From Panopea generosa (Eukaryota > Mollusca > Bivalvia > Adapedonta > Hiatellidae): a DNA stretch of 64,000 nucleotides. The stretch covers positions 5,954,062 through 6,018,061 of the forward strand of contig CM055905.1 of the NCBI GenBank assembly GCA_029582155.1, in the 5' to 3' direction. Position 1 is the first letter of the stretch; every line of letters begins with the position of its first letter. Shown here piece after piece: positions 56,760 through 64,000 of the stretch. Under the pieces are notes generated by a model. That model made no database searches. It saw only the letters and a list, made by a program, of their open reading frames with translations, and was not told the DNA's origin. The translations under genes were made by a program, and so were the position numbers.

Positions 56760-56833
56760 CTATAGTATTTAGTAATTCAAACAAACCGCGTTGTTATCAC
56801 AGTTATGTGTGCTTTCGATACATTAATCAATAT
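56760..56833 (-). pseudogene. Decayed EGF exon C4
   Basis: Acceptor-side half only (D-I-D-x-C lost to a T change; NTHNCDNNA-like). The donor-like left edge is lost. Confidence 0.5.
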
Positions 56834-57254
56834 CTTTTAAAAGAAATACAAAACATTACTGCGGAACTATTGATGGAAATGTTTTTATTGGAAGCCAACT
56901 TCAAAATGGATAAAAAGAATTTTTTTCCAATTGAAGAAATTTAATTACAACATCTTTATGTAAGTGTATCCGTTCATAACATTTCCAAATTTTAACACTA
57001 TTTCAAACATTTAAGAATAAAACTGAGCTTATCTGTCAGGACATACTAACGTTTAAGTCGAATCCGTAACTATCTATGGAAGCAATTAGATACCTTGTTC
57101 AATAGAGTATCAGATTAACTTTGAAAAAGGGAATGTTGGAGTAAACTTGTATGCTAACTAGTATGTGGAACACACTCAGCTCTCCCGCTTGGTACCATTA
57201 CAAGGCTATGCTATTTGGCACGATGATTGGTCAGTTGCTCCAATGAAAACTGTA

Positions 57255-57262
57255 TGACGTCA
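57255..57262. promoter_or_regulatory. CRE-type palindrome TGACGTCA
   Basis: Context TGTATGACGTCACACTTT beside exon B6. Confidence 0.35.
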
Positions 57263-57388
57263 CACTTTTGTAAGCGTTTAATAGCTATTATTATGGGACA
57301 AGTATATAATTACTTGATGTTTTTTTCATTAGTGTTGAACAAACTTAATTCGGGAGATATCATGGATTGTAATAGATTATATTCTCAC

Positions 57389-57511
57389 CACTACAAGTTG
57401 TCCCGTCCCCAAAGTATCCTTTGTTACATTGACATGTGAAAGAGCCAACAGTATTTGTACACATAGCATTGTCATCACAATTATCACTCCCGTTGGCGCA
57501 TTCATCAGTGT
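57389..57511 (-). CDS. EGF exon B6
   Basis: D-T-D-E-C, NCDDNAMC, GYFGDGTTCSG; six cysteines; acceptor ATATTTTCAG intact, donor GTGAGAAT. The rightmost class B exon and a likely source for the left copies. Confidence 0.8.
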
Positions 57512-57726
57512 CTGAAAATATAGACAACATGACATAACAGAAAAAAGTTGGTTAGAATTATTGCTATTTGAGGGACTCTAACAAAATTTGTAGTACGGAA
57601 CCAGGTCTCCCAATTTGGTCCTTTAAATAGAAATATTGGGAATGACATATTTGAGCACGTTGGTTCGTAAATTGCTTCAACTGAAGGTTTGAATGACATC
57701 ACAATTGAGAAAGCGTTTATTGATAT

Positions 57727-58000
57727 GAACTGTGGGACAGCCGTAGAATTCCCTAAGTCTTCATTGGTGATTAAAAGACCTGATTCGAAAAATATCAGGT
57801 ACTAGGATATATTATACTCTTTTGTAGAATAATAGCTATTGATGGTCCTGCTCAATTCCTCAGTATATTTACCAATTATAGAATTTGGAAATTCTGCGAT
57901 AAAATTTGTATTTACAATTGTAACATGCGTAGCGTAACTCCGTCATTGGACTTATATAGACTTTTAACTTTCACTTTCTGTGATCGGCCTTTTCGAATTT
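57727..58000 (+). other. Repeated plus-strand ORF fragment, longest copy
   Basis: Shows both halves joined: NCGTAVEFPKSSLVIKRPDS, then after breaks IFTNYRIW and SVTPSLDLYRLLTFTF, CDRPF. Two or three frame breaks. Family unknown. Confidence 0.4.
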
Positions 58001-58169
58001 CGGGCAAGTTATGAATTGAATTCTGTGATTTGTACTGAGAATTATACAGATAAGGAAAGGCTACAGATTGACATGTTATTCACACACGCGTATTGACGCA
58101 AAATTTCGTTTTCAAATATCCAAAGCACCAATTTTCTTACCGCTAAAATTTGCAAATTAAACGAATAAA

Positions 58170-58245
58170 AACTAAAGAAGTTAGCAATTCACACAAACCG
58201 CGTTGTTATTACAGGTATGTGTTTTTTTGTTACATTCATCAATAT
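58170..58245 (-). pseudogene. Decayed EGF exon C5
   Basis: D-I-D-E-C-N start and a few following residues, then decayed. GGTATGTG replaces the usual GTTATGTG. Confidence 0.5.
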
Positions 58246-58802
58246 CTATTTAAAAAAGAAAAAACATTACTACGGAACTGTTGATGGAATTGTTATTATT
58301 GGAAGCCAAATTCAAAACAGAAAAAAAATGATATTATTTCCAATTGAAGACATTTTATTATCACACTTTTAAGTAAGTATATCAGTTCATAATATTTCCA
58401 AATGTATACATTATTTCAAGCATTTTAAACTATAGCTGAGCTTATCTGTAAGGACACACTAACGTTTAAGTCGAATCTGTAACTTTATGTGAAAGCAATT
58501 AGATACCTTGATCAGTAGAGTATCAGATTAAATTTGAAAAAGGGAACGTTGCAGTAATCTTGTATGCTAACGAGTATGTGGAACACACCCATCTCTCCCG
58601 CTTGGTTCCATTACAAAGCTATGATATTTGAGCACATTGGTTGGTCAGTTGCTCCAGTGAAATCTGAATGACGTCACACTTTTCTAAGCGTTTAATAGCT
58701 TTAATTATGGGACAATTAAATAAGTCCTTGATGTTTTTTTCATTAGTGTTGAACAAACTTAATTCCGGAGATATCATGGATTGTGATCGGCTATTTTCTC
58801 AC

Positions 58803-58914
58803 CACTACAAGTTGTTCCGTCCCTGATGTATCCCTTGTTACAGTGACATGTGAAAGACCCGGGAGTATTTGAACACTTCGCGTTGGCATCGCAGTCATTA
58901 GTCCCTTCAGTGCA
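58803..58914 (-). pseudogene. EGF exon D1, acceptor end lost at palindrome centre
   Basis: Keeps CTEGTNDCDANAKC, CSNTPGSFTC and GYIRDGTTCSG with donor GTGAGAAA. The first residues (D-I-D-E) and acceptor AG are replaced by unrelated sequence at about 58915. Confidence 0.65.
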
Positions 58915-58964
58915 ACCATTCTAACAAAGGTTTTCCTGTAAAATCATGTTGCCTTTTTTTTCAG

Positions 58965-59087
58965 ACATTGACGAATGCACAGAAGGGACTGATGGCTGCG
59001 ATGCCAACGCGAAGTGTTCAAATACTCCCGGGTCTTTTACATGTCAATGTAACAATGGATACATTGGTGATGGAACAACTTGTAATG
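58965..59087 (+). CDS. EGF exon D2 on the opposite strand
   Basis: Complete 123-bp exon on the plus strand: acceptor TTTTTTTTCAG, D-I-D-E-C-T-E-G start, CDANAKC, CSNTPGSFTC, GYIGDGTTCNG, donor GTGAGAAA. Open and with good splice sites, but inverted relative to the gene, so it cannot be spliced into the minus-strand message. Confidence 0.75.
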
Positions 59088-59584
59088 GTGAGAAAATAGT
59101 CTATCAGAATCCTTGATATCTCCCGAATTAAGTTTGTTCAACACTAATGAAAAAATCTTCAAGTAATTATTTACTTGTCCCAATAATAATAGCTATTAAA
59201 CGCTTACAAATATGTAATGTCATTCAGATTTCACTGGAGCGACTGACCAATCAACGTGCTCAAATATCATAGCTTTGTAATGGAACCAAGTGGGAGAGCT
59301 GAGTGTGTTCCACACACTAGTTAGCATACAAGTTTACTGCAACGTTCCCTTATTTAAAATATAATCTGATACTCCATTGATCAAGGTAACTAATTGCTTT
59401 CACATATAGTTATGGATTCGACTTAACCGTTAGTGTGTCCTTACAGATAAGCTCTCTAGTAAGCGACTCTAGTACAATTTGTAGTACGGACCCAGGTCTC
59501 CCAGTTGGGTCCGTTAAATAGCAATGTTGGTAAAGCCATATTAGAGCACGTTGGTTCGTAAATTGCTTCAACTGAAAGTTTAAA

Positions 59585-59592
59585 TGACGTCA
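59585..59592. promoter_or_regulatory. CRE-type palindrome TGACGTCA
   Basis: Precedes a plus-strand ORF fragment copy (59620-59880). Confidence 0.35.
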
Positions 59593-59619
59593 CAGTTTAG
59601 AAAGCGCTTATTGATATGA

Positions 59620-59880
59620 ACTGTGGGACAGGCGTAGAATTCCCTAAGTTTTCATTGGTGATTAACAAACCAGATTCGGAAAATATCAGGTACTAGGATA
59701 TATTATACTCTATTGTCGAATAAAAGCTATTGATGGTCCTGCTCAACTCCTCCCTTACGAATTATAGAACTTGGAAAATTCTGCGATAAAATTTGTATTT
59801 ACAATTGTAACATGCGTAGCGTAACTCATTCATTGGACTTATATAGACTTTTAACTTTCATTTTCTGTGATCGGCCATTT
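59620..59880 (+). other. Repeated plus-strand ORF fragment
   Basis: NCGTGVEFPKFSLVINKPDS at the start and SVTHSLDLYRLLTFIF at the end, with breaks between. Confidence 0.4.
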
Positions 59881-60074
59881 TGAATTTCGGGCAAGTTATA
59901 AATACTGAGATTTGTACTGAGAATTATACATATAAGGAAAGGCAACTGATTGACATGTTATGCACACACGCGTATTGACGCAAATTCACGCACAATTTCG
60001 TTTTCAAATATCCAAAGCACCATATTTCTTACGGTTAAAATTCGTAAACTAAACGAATAAAAACTAAAGATTGG

Positions 60075-60135
60075 TAATTCACACAAACCGCGTTGTTATT
60101 ACAGGTATGTGTGTCTTTGTTACATTCATCAATAT
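60075..60135 (-). pseudogene. Decayed EGF exon C6
   Basis: D-I-D-E-C-N start and little else. Confidence 0.5.
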
Positions 60136-60557
60136 CTATTTAAAAAAGACAAAACATTACTGCGGAACTATTGATGGAAATGTTATTATTGCAAGCCAAC
60201 TTCAAAATAGACAAAAATAATATTATTTCCAATCGAAGACATTTTATTACAAAACTTTTAATTGAGTGTATCAGTTGATAGCATTTCCAAATATTTACAC
60301 TATTTCAAGTATTTTAGACTATAGCTGAGCTTATCTGTAAGGACACACTAACGGTTAAGTCGTATCCATAACTGTATGTGAAAGCAATTAGATACCTTGA
60401 TCAATAGAGTATCAGATTAAATTTGAAAAAAGGAACGTTGCAGTAAACTTGTATGCTAACGAGTATGTGGAACACCCCCAGCTCTCCCGCTTGGTTCCAT
60501 TACAAAGCTATGAGATTTGAGCACATTGATTGGTCAGTTGCTCCAGTGAAATCTGAA

Positions 60558-60565
60558 TGACGTCA
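60558..60565. promoter_or_regulatory. CRE-type palindrome TGACGTCA
   Basis: Same place relative to exon D3. Confidence 0.35.
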
Positions 60566-60690
60566 CAGTCTGTAAGCATTTAATAACTTTAATTATGGGC
60601 CAAGTAAATAAGTCCTTGATGTTTTTTCCATAAATGTTGAACAAACTTAATTCAGGAGATATCATGGATTGTGATCGACTATTTTCTCAC

Positions 60691-60813
60691 CACTACAAGT
60701 TGTTCCGTCCCTGATATATCCCTTGTTACAGTGACATGTGAAAGACCCGGGAGTATTTGAACACTTTGCGTTGGCATCGCAGTCATTAGTCCCTTCAGTG
60801 CATTCGTCAATGT
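60691..60813 (-). CDS. EGF exon D3
   Basis: Complete class D exon: D-I-D-E-C-T-E-G-T-N-D-C, CDANAKC, CSNTPGSFTC, GYIRDGTTCSG. Acceptor TTTTTCAG, donor GTGAGAAA. The only intact minus-strand class D exon. Confidence 0.8.
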
Positions 60814-60939
60814 CTGAAAAAGGAGGCAACATGAAATAACAGGAACACTTTTGTTACAATTGTTGCTATTTGAGAGACTACAGTACAAAGCCATATTTGA
60901 TCACAATGATTCGTAAATTGCTTCAACTGAGAGTTTGAA

Positions 60940-60947
60940 TGACGTCA
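60940..60947. promoter_or_regulatory. CRE-type palindrome TGACGTCA
   Basis: GAATGACGTCACAATCGAG context, before the ORF fragment at 60975. Confidence 0.35.
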
Positions 60948-60974
60948 CAATCGAGTAAGCGTTTCATTGATATT

Positions 60975-61250
60975 TATTGTGGGACAGGCATAGAATTGTC
61001 TACGTTTTTATTGGTGATAAACAGACCTGATTCGGGAAATATCAGGTACTAGGATAGATTAGACTATTTTAGAAGAATAGCTGTTGATGATCCTGCTCTA
61101 TTCCTCAATTTATTTACCAATTATAGAACTTTGAATATTCTGCGATACAATTTGTATTTACAATTGTAACTTGCGTAGCGTAACTCCTTCGTTGGACTTA
61201 TATAGACCTTTAATATCATTTTCTGTGATCGGCCATTTTGAATTTCGGGC
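60975..61250 (+). other. Repeated plus-strand ORF fragment
   Basis: CGTGIELSTFLLVINRPDS and SVTPSLDLYRPLI; frame broken. Confidence 0.4.
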
Positions 61251-61404
61251 AAGTTATGAATACTGAGATTTGTACTGAGGATTTTACAGATAAGGAAAGG
61301 CAACTGATTGACTGTTATGCACACTTGCTTATTGACGCAAAATTTCGTTTTCAAATATCCAAAGCACCATATTTCATACGGCTAAAATTTGCAAATTAAA
61401 CGAA

Positions 61405-61484
61405 TGAAAACTAAAGAAGTTAGTAATTCAGACAAACCGCGTTGTTATCATAGTTATGTGTGTTTTCGTTACATTCATCAATAT
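61405..61484 (-). pseudogene. Decayed EGF exon C7
   Basis: D-I-D-E-C-N-E-N-T-H-N start with the second half missing. Confidence 0.5.
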
Positions 61485-61907
61485 CTATTAAAAGAAATAC
61501 AAAACATTACTACGGAACTATTGATGGAAATGTTATTATTAGAAGCCAACTTCAAAATGGACAAATATTATTTTATTTCCAATTGAAGATATTTTATTAT
61601 AACACTTTTATGTAAGTGTATCAGTTCATAACATTTCCAAATGTTAAAACTATTTCAAACATTTAAGACTATAACTGAGCTTATCTGTAAGGACAAACTA
61701 ACGTTTAAGTCGAATTCGTAACTATCTTTTGAATCAATTAGATACCTTGATCAATAGAGTATCAGATTAAATTTGAAAAAGGGAATGATGCAGTAAACTT
61801 TTATGCTAACTAGTATGTGGAACACACTCCGCTCTACCGCTTGGTTCCATTACAAAGCTATGATATTTGAGCACATTGATTAGTCAGTTGCTCCAGTGAA
61901 AACTGAA

Positions 61908-61915
61908 TGACGTCA
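61908..61915. promoter_or_regulatory. CRE-type palindrome TGACGTCA
   Basis: Only about 35 bp from exon D4, closer than in other units because of a deletion. Confidence 0.35.
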
Positions 61916-61948
61916 CAGTCTGTGATCGTCCATTTTTAATCTTCTCAC

Positions 61949-62043
61949 CACTACAAGTTGTCCCGTCCCCAATGTATCCATTGTTACATAAACATGTGAA
62001 GGACCTGGGAGTATTTGAACACTTTGCGTTGGCATCGCAGCCA
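61949..62043 (-). pseudogene. EGF exon D4, truncated
   Basis: Reads GCDANAKC, CSNTPRSFTC, CNNGYIGDGTTCSG with donor GTGAGAAG. The front (D-I-D-E-C) is replaced by a rearranged leader at about 62043, and Gly to Arg (PRSF) has changed a usually conserved position. Confidence 0.65.
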
Positions 62044-62179
62044 TATAATGGAACGGCAATTGATTGACATGTAAGGAGCAAACGCATATTGAAGCAAAAT
62101 CGCGCGAAATTTCGTTTTCAAATATCCAAAGCACCATATTTCTTATGGCTAATTAAACAATAACTATTAAAGTTCTCAC

Positions 62180-62275
62180 CTTCACTTCTTTCAATTAAAC
62201 GAAAAATGAAGTTAATAATTTACACAATCCTCGTTGTTATCACAGTAATGTGTGTTTTTGTTACATTCATCAATT
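62180..62275 (-). pseudogene. Decayed EGF exon C8
   Basis: ECNKNTHYC-like start, truncated at both sides; donor-like GTGAGAAC at the left edge. Confidence 0.45.
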
Positions 62276-62279
62276 AGGA

Positions 62280-62995
62280 TGCAAAGCATTATTTGTATCG
62301 GTGAAAGATATAGGAAAACGATAGATAATTGTGAAAGCAAAGTAATTTGAAAATAATTAATGACATTTCATGGGATTTGAATTGTTATATATATATCAAT
62401 GCATTATACAGATAAGGAATGGCAACTGGTTGACTTGACATGTTATGAACACTCGCGTATTTAAGCTATATCGCGCGAAATCTCGTTTTCAAATATCCAT
62501 TCATCTTAGAAATACAAATGAAAATTCTTTCTTTTTACTATGGAATTTTCTGCAAATCGAGACGTTTCCCAACAAATTGTGTTAAATTATTGAATTACCT
62601 ATGATTACAAAATTTGTATACTGTAACTAATAAATCAAGGAAAGTACTTGATATTTTACTTCAAACTACAAAATTTTAAATTCACGATCATTTTGCGTGT
62701 TTAAAACCATATAAAACATCTAATATTACATACACCTGCGATTTTATGTAAAAGAAACTACTTATTTGTGAAATGTGAATGATTAATTTGGAAAATGATT
62801 AAATCTTCGCATGCTATTTATCAATATTAAGCAGAGAGATGCATGTTCCGTATTCATCTATATCAATCCTTGATAAGTCATCCAGTTTCATATGTCATGA
62901 ACGTTAAGCCAGCTAATACAATTTATTATCGATATAGTCACGGTATATTGCTCCGGATTCCAACGAAGGTGTGTAATTTTTGGCATGGTCAAGGT
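62280..62995. other. Intron, mostly unique
   Basis: A short repeated start (AGATAATTGTGAAAGCAA, related to 5.9 and 25.2 kb), then AT-rich sequence from about 62500 that I do not see elsewhere in the window. No gene seen. Confidence 0.5.
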
Positions 62996-62999
62996 ATAC

Positions 63000-63140
63000 C
63001 TGTACATCCATGTGATCCATGGCTGTCACCATCATATCCAGTTTGACATTCGCAGCGATAACTTCCAGGTGTGTTCACACATCTACCATGCTCACTGGCT
63101 GGTGTACAGTCGTGAGAACCTTGAGTACACTCATCGATAT
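63000..63140 (-). CDS. EGF exon E, divergent
   Basis: 141 bp, phase 1-1: acceptor TTTACCAG, donor GTATACCT. Encodes [34 protein letters not shown], ending GSHGCTG. The Asn and Tyr of the CxNTxGSYxC motif and the DIDE start make a canonical calcium-binding EGF. The longer loops between cysteines and unique flanks mark it as outside the amplified array. Confidence 0.85.
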
Positions 63141-63395
63141 CTGGTAAAGGTGAAGAAAAAACAGCAATACTTTTTTGTTTGTTTGATTTTTTAACGTTAT
63201 TTTAATGTCATCGAGGGCTAACATCCTATTAGTTGATATTATCACTCTTTCTAATCAGTATTCGAGAGCACACCCAACACCACAAGTAACTGATAACTTT
63301 CCCACTTGAATCTGTGATAAGAGACGAACGAAAATTAGACACAATGTTGTATATCAATAATCATGGACACTGGCCGGACAGTGATTTGCGATCTC
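63141..63395. other. Intron or flank, unique
   Basis: No gene or repeat recognised. Confidence 0.4.
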
Positions 63396-63440
63396 TTGAT
63401 TGATAGTCAGACGCGCTACCGACTGTGCTAACTGGGTCAG
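63375..63440 (-). mobile_element. tRNA-like SINE remnant
   Basis: Minus strand reads GACCCAGTTAGCACAGTCGG, then TAGCGCGTCTGACTATCAAT and a degenerate B box GATCGCAAATC. A box matches TRGCNNAGY. The T arm is too damaged for a functional tRNA. Confidence 0.55.
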
Positions 63441-63599
63441 GCTACAGCAATAAAACAGAAGTAAAAGCTCTGGCTTTTTGATACACATGAACAGTCATGT
63501 TTGTTACCGAGTGTTTGTGAAACGCCCGAAACTCTTGCTTGATCTGCAACATTGATTATGGCAATTGATCTTCCATGCTTTATTCACTAGTTTGTATAA

Positions 63600-63790
63600 A
63601 TGAAACAGGGACTGCCCGTGGTCGGGTGGTTTACGGCAAAGGCATTTAAGATACAATTAACTCTCACCATTGAGATCGTGAATACGGGCTCGGCTAGGTA
63701 CAAGTTGCCGGTTACTTCCGAAAGGACTATGGTACTGCTTAGATTCACCCATGAGGTCTTCCTCCAACAATATAACTTAATATGTCTGTG
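63600..63790 (+). mobile_element. Probable tRNA-derived SINE copy
   Basis: GTCGGGTGGTTTACGGC, then CTCTCACCATTGAGATCGTG and a damaged B box, followed by the body GGCTCGGCTAGGTACAAG and TTACTTCCGAAAGGAC. The layout resembles tRNA-headed SINEs of molluscs as I recall them. No second copy in the window to confirm. Confidence 0.45.
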
Positions 63791-64000
63791 TCGGTGGACA
63801 CAGGCGTTATACTCAAAATAAATGTACGCATATAAACAAATCTGGGCTAGAGAACTTATCTGATGTTGTTTGTTTTTGTTTTCCATATGATTCATTAGTC
63901 ACCAGTTTAAGAACAAAAAGTTGACCAGTACGCTTCCGATAGATATTGACCATGTCAATTATTAATTAAACGATGTGGGAGTGGCGGTAAGTCAATAAAG
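63791..64000. other. Unassigned flank
   Basis: AT-rich, nothing coding or repeated recognised. Confidence 0.3.

Larger units (their letters stand above)
58438..59454. repeat. Palindrome with two class D EGF exons head to head
   Basis: Left arm 58438-58914 and right arm 58976-59454 are reverse complements over about 477 bp, with a spacer of about 61 bp. Marker pairs: AGCTTATCTGTAAGG versus CCTTACAGATAAGCT at the tips, and the class D exon near the centre of each arm. Confidence 0.85.
10031..63140 (-). other. Multi-exon tandem EGF-domain gene, partial
   Basis: Minus-strand series of separate EGF exons with GT donors and mostly AG acceptors, all phase 1-1, divided by introns of about 0.5-7 kb. 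Each complete exon gives six cysteines and the pattern CxNTxGSFxC, which is the calcium-binding / EGF_3 type. Such arrays form extracellular rods in secreted matrix or membrane proteins; neither a signal peptide nor a transmembrane segment lies in the window, so the final product cannot be named. Exons with good splice sites: 13 class A, 3 class B, 1 class D and 1 class E. Three B exons have a mutated acceptor, and class C exons are decayed. The gene runs off the left edge and probably off the right edge. Confidence 0.75.

Noticed and set aside
58921-58964. Plus-strand T-rich tract as evidence of a separate plus-strand gene
   Set aside because: It is the normal polypyrimidine tract of exon D2, inverted with the palindrome; no further plus-strand exons follow.
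63587-63895. Minus-strand 102-aa ORF and plus-strand 73-aa ORF at the right end
   Set aside because: Both lie over the probable SINE and lack domain features.

Overview
The window is AT-rich, intron-rich and repeat-dense animal DNA. The mix of tandem single-domain EGF exons, Penelope-like elements, non-LTR retrotransposons, a Tc1/mariner element and tRNA-derived SINE pieces fits an invertebrate metazoan, most likely a mollusc such as a bivalve. That assignment is inference. No promoter, first exon, last exon, rRNA or intact tRNA gene is visible.

The backbone is one minus-strand gene (5' to the right, 3' off the left edge) built from phase 1-1 exons that each encode one six-cysteine EGF domain. 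I sort the exons into classes. Class A (13 copies, 123 bp, ending ..GYLGNGQEC) lies from 10 to 52 kb. Class B (6 copies, 123 bp, starting DTDEC) lies from 13 to 57 kb. Class C (8 decayed copies, 107 bp where both ends survive) lies at 17 kb and from 50 to 62 kb. Class D (4 copies, starting DIDECTEG) lies from 58 to 62 kb, and one of these is on the opposite strand in a palindrome. A single divergent 141-bp exon E lies at 63 kb. Because exons are multiples of three with the same phase, gain, loss or skipping of one keeps the reading frame.

The introns were amplified together with the exons. A unit of about 19 kb containing a Penelope-like element followed by A exons occurs at 6.1-25 kb, 25.3-45 kb and from 45.3 kb on. 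Inside it there is a 3.6-kb duplication (10.0-13.6 kb versus 13.7-17.2 kb). The block 18.3-20.6 kb matches 33.1-35.4 kb, and 1-9.8 kb matches 38.1-48.6 kb. From 55 to 62 kb shorter units of 1.3-2.2 kb repeat.

Mobile elements: three Penelope-like copies on the minus strand, each carrying an OTU-protease-like ORF, an N-terminal ORF, a reverse transcriptase and a GIY-YIG endonuclease, with shared lesions showing that one insertion was multiplied by segmental duplication; two copies of a 3-kb 5'-truncated non-LTR retrotransposon nested in an older LINE 3' fragment; many other copies of that LINE fragment; and one Tc1/mariner element (53.4-54.9 kb) with TA duplication and a putative intron. Intron filler is a small set of repeat blocks: hairpin-led tandem units, a 39-bp minisatellite, a block with a GCCCCGCCC motif, tRNA-like SINE pieces, and a plus-strand ORF fragment of unknown origin.
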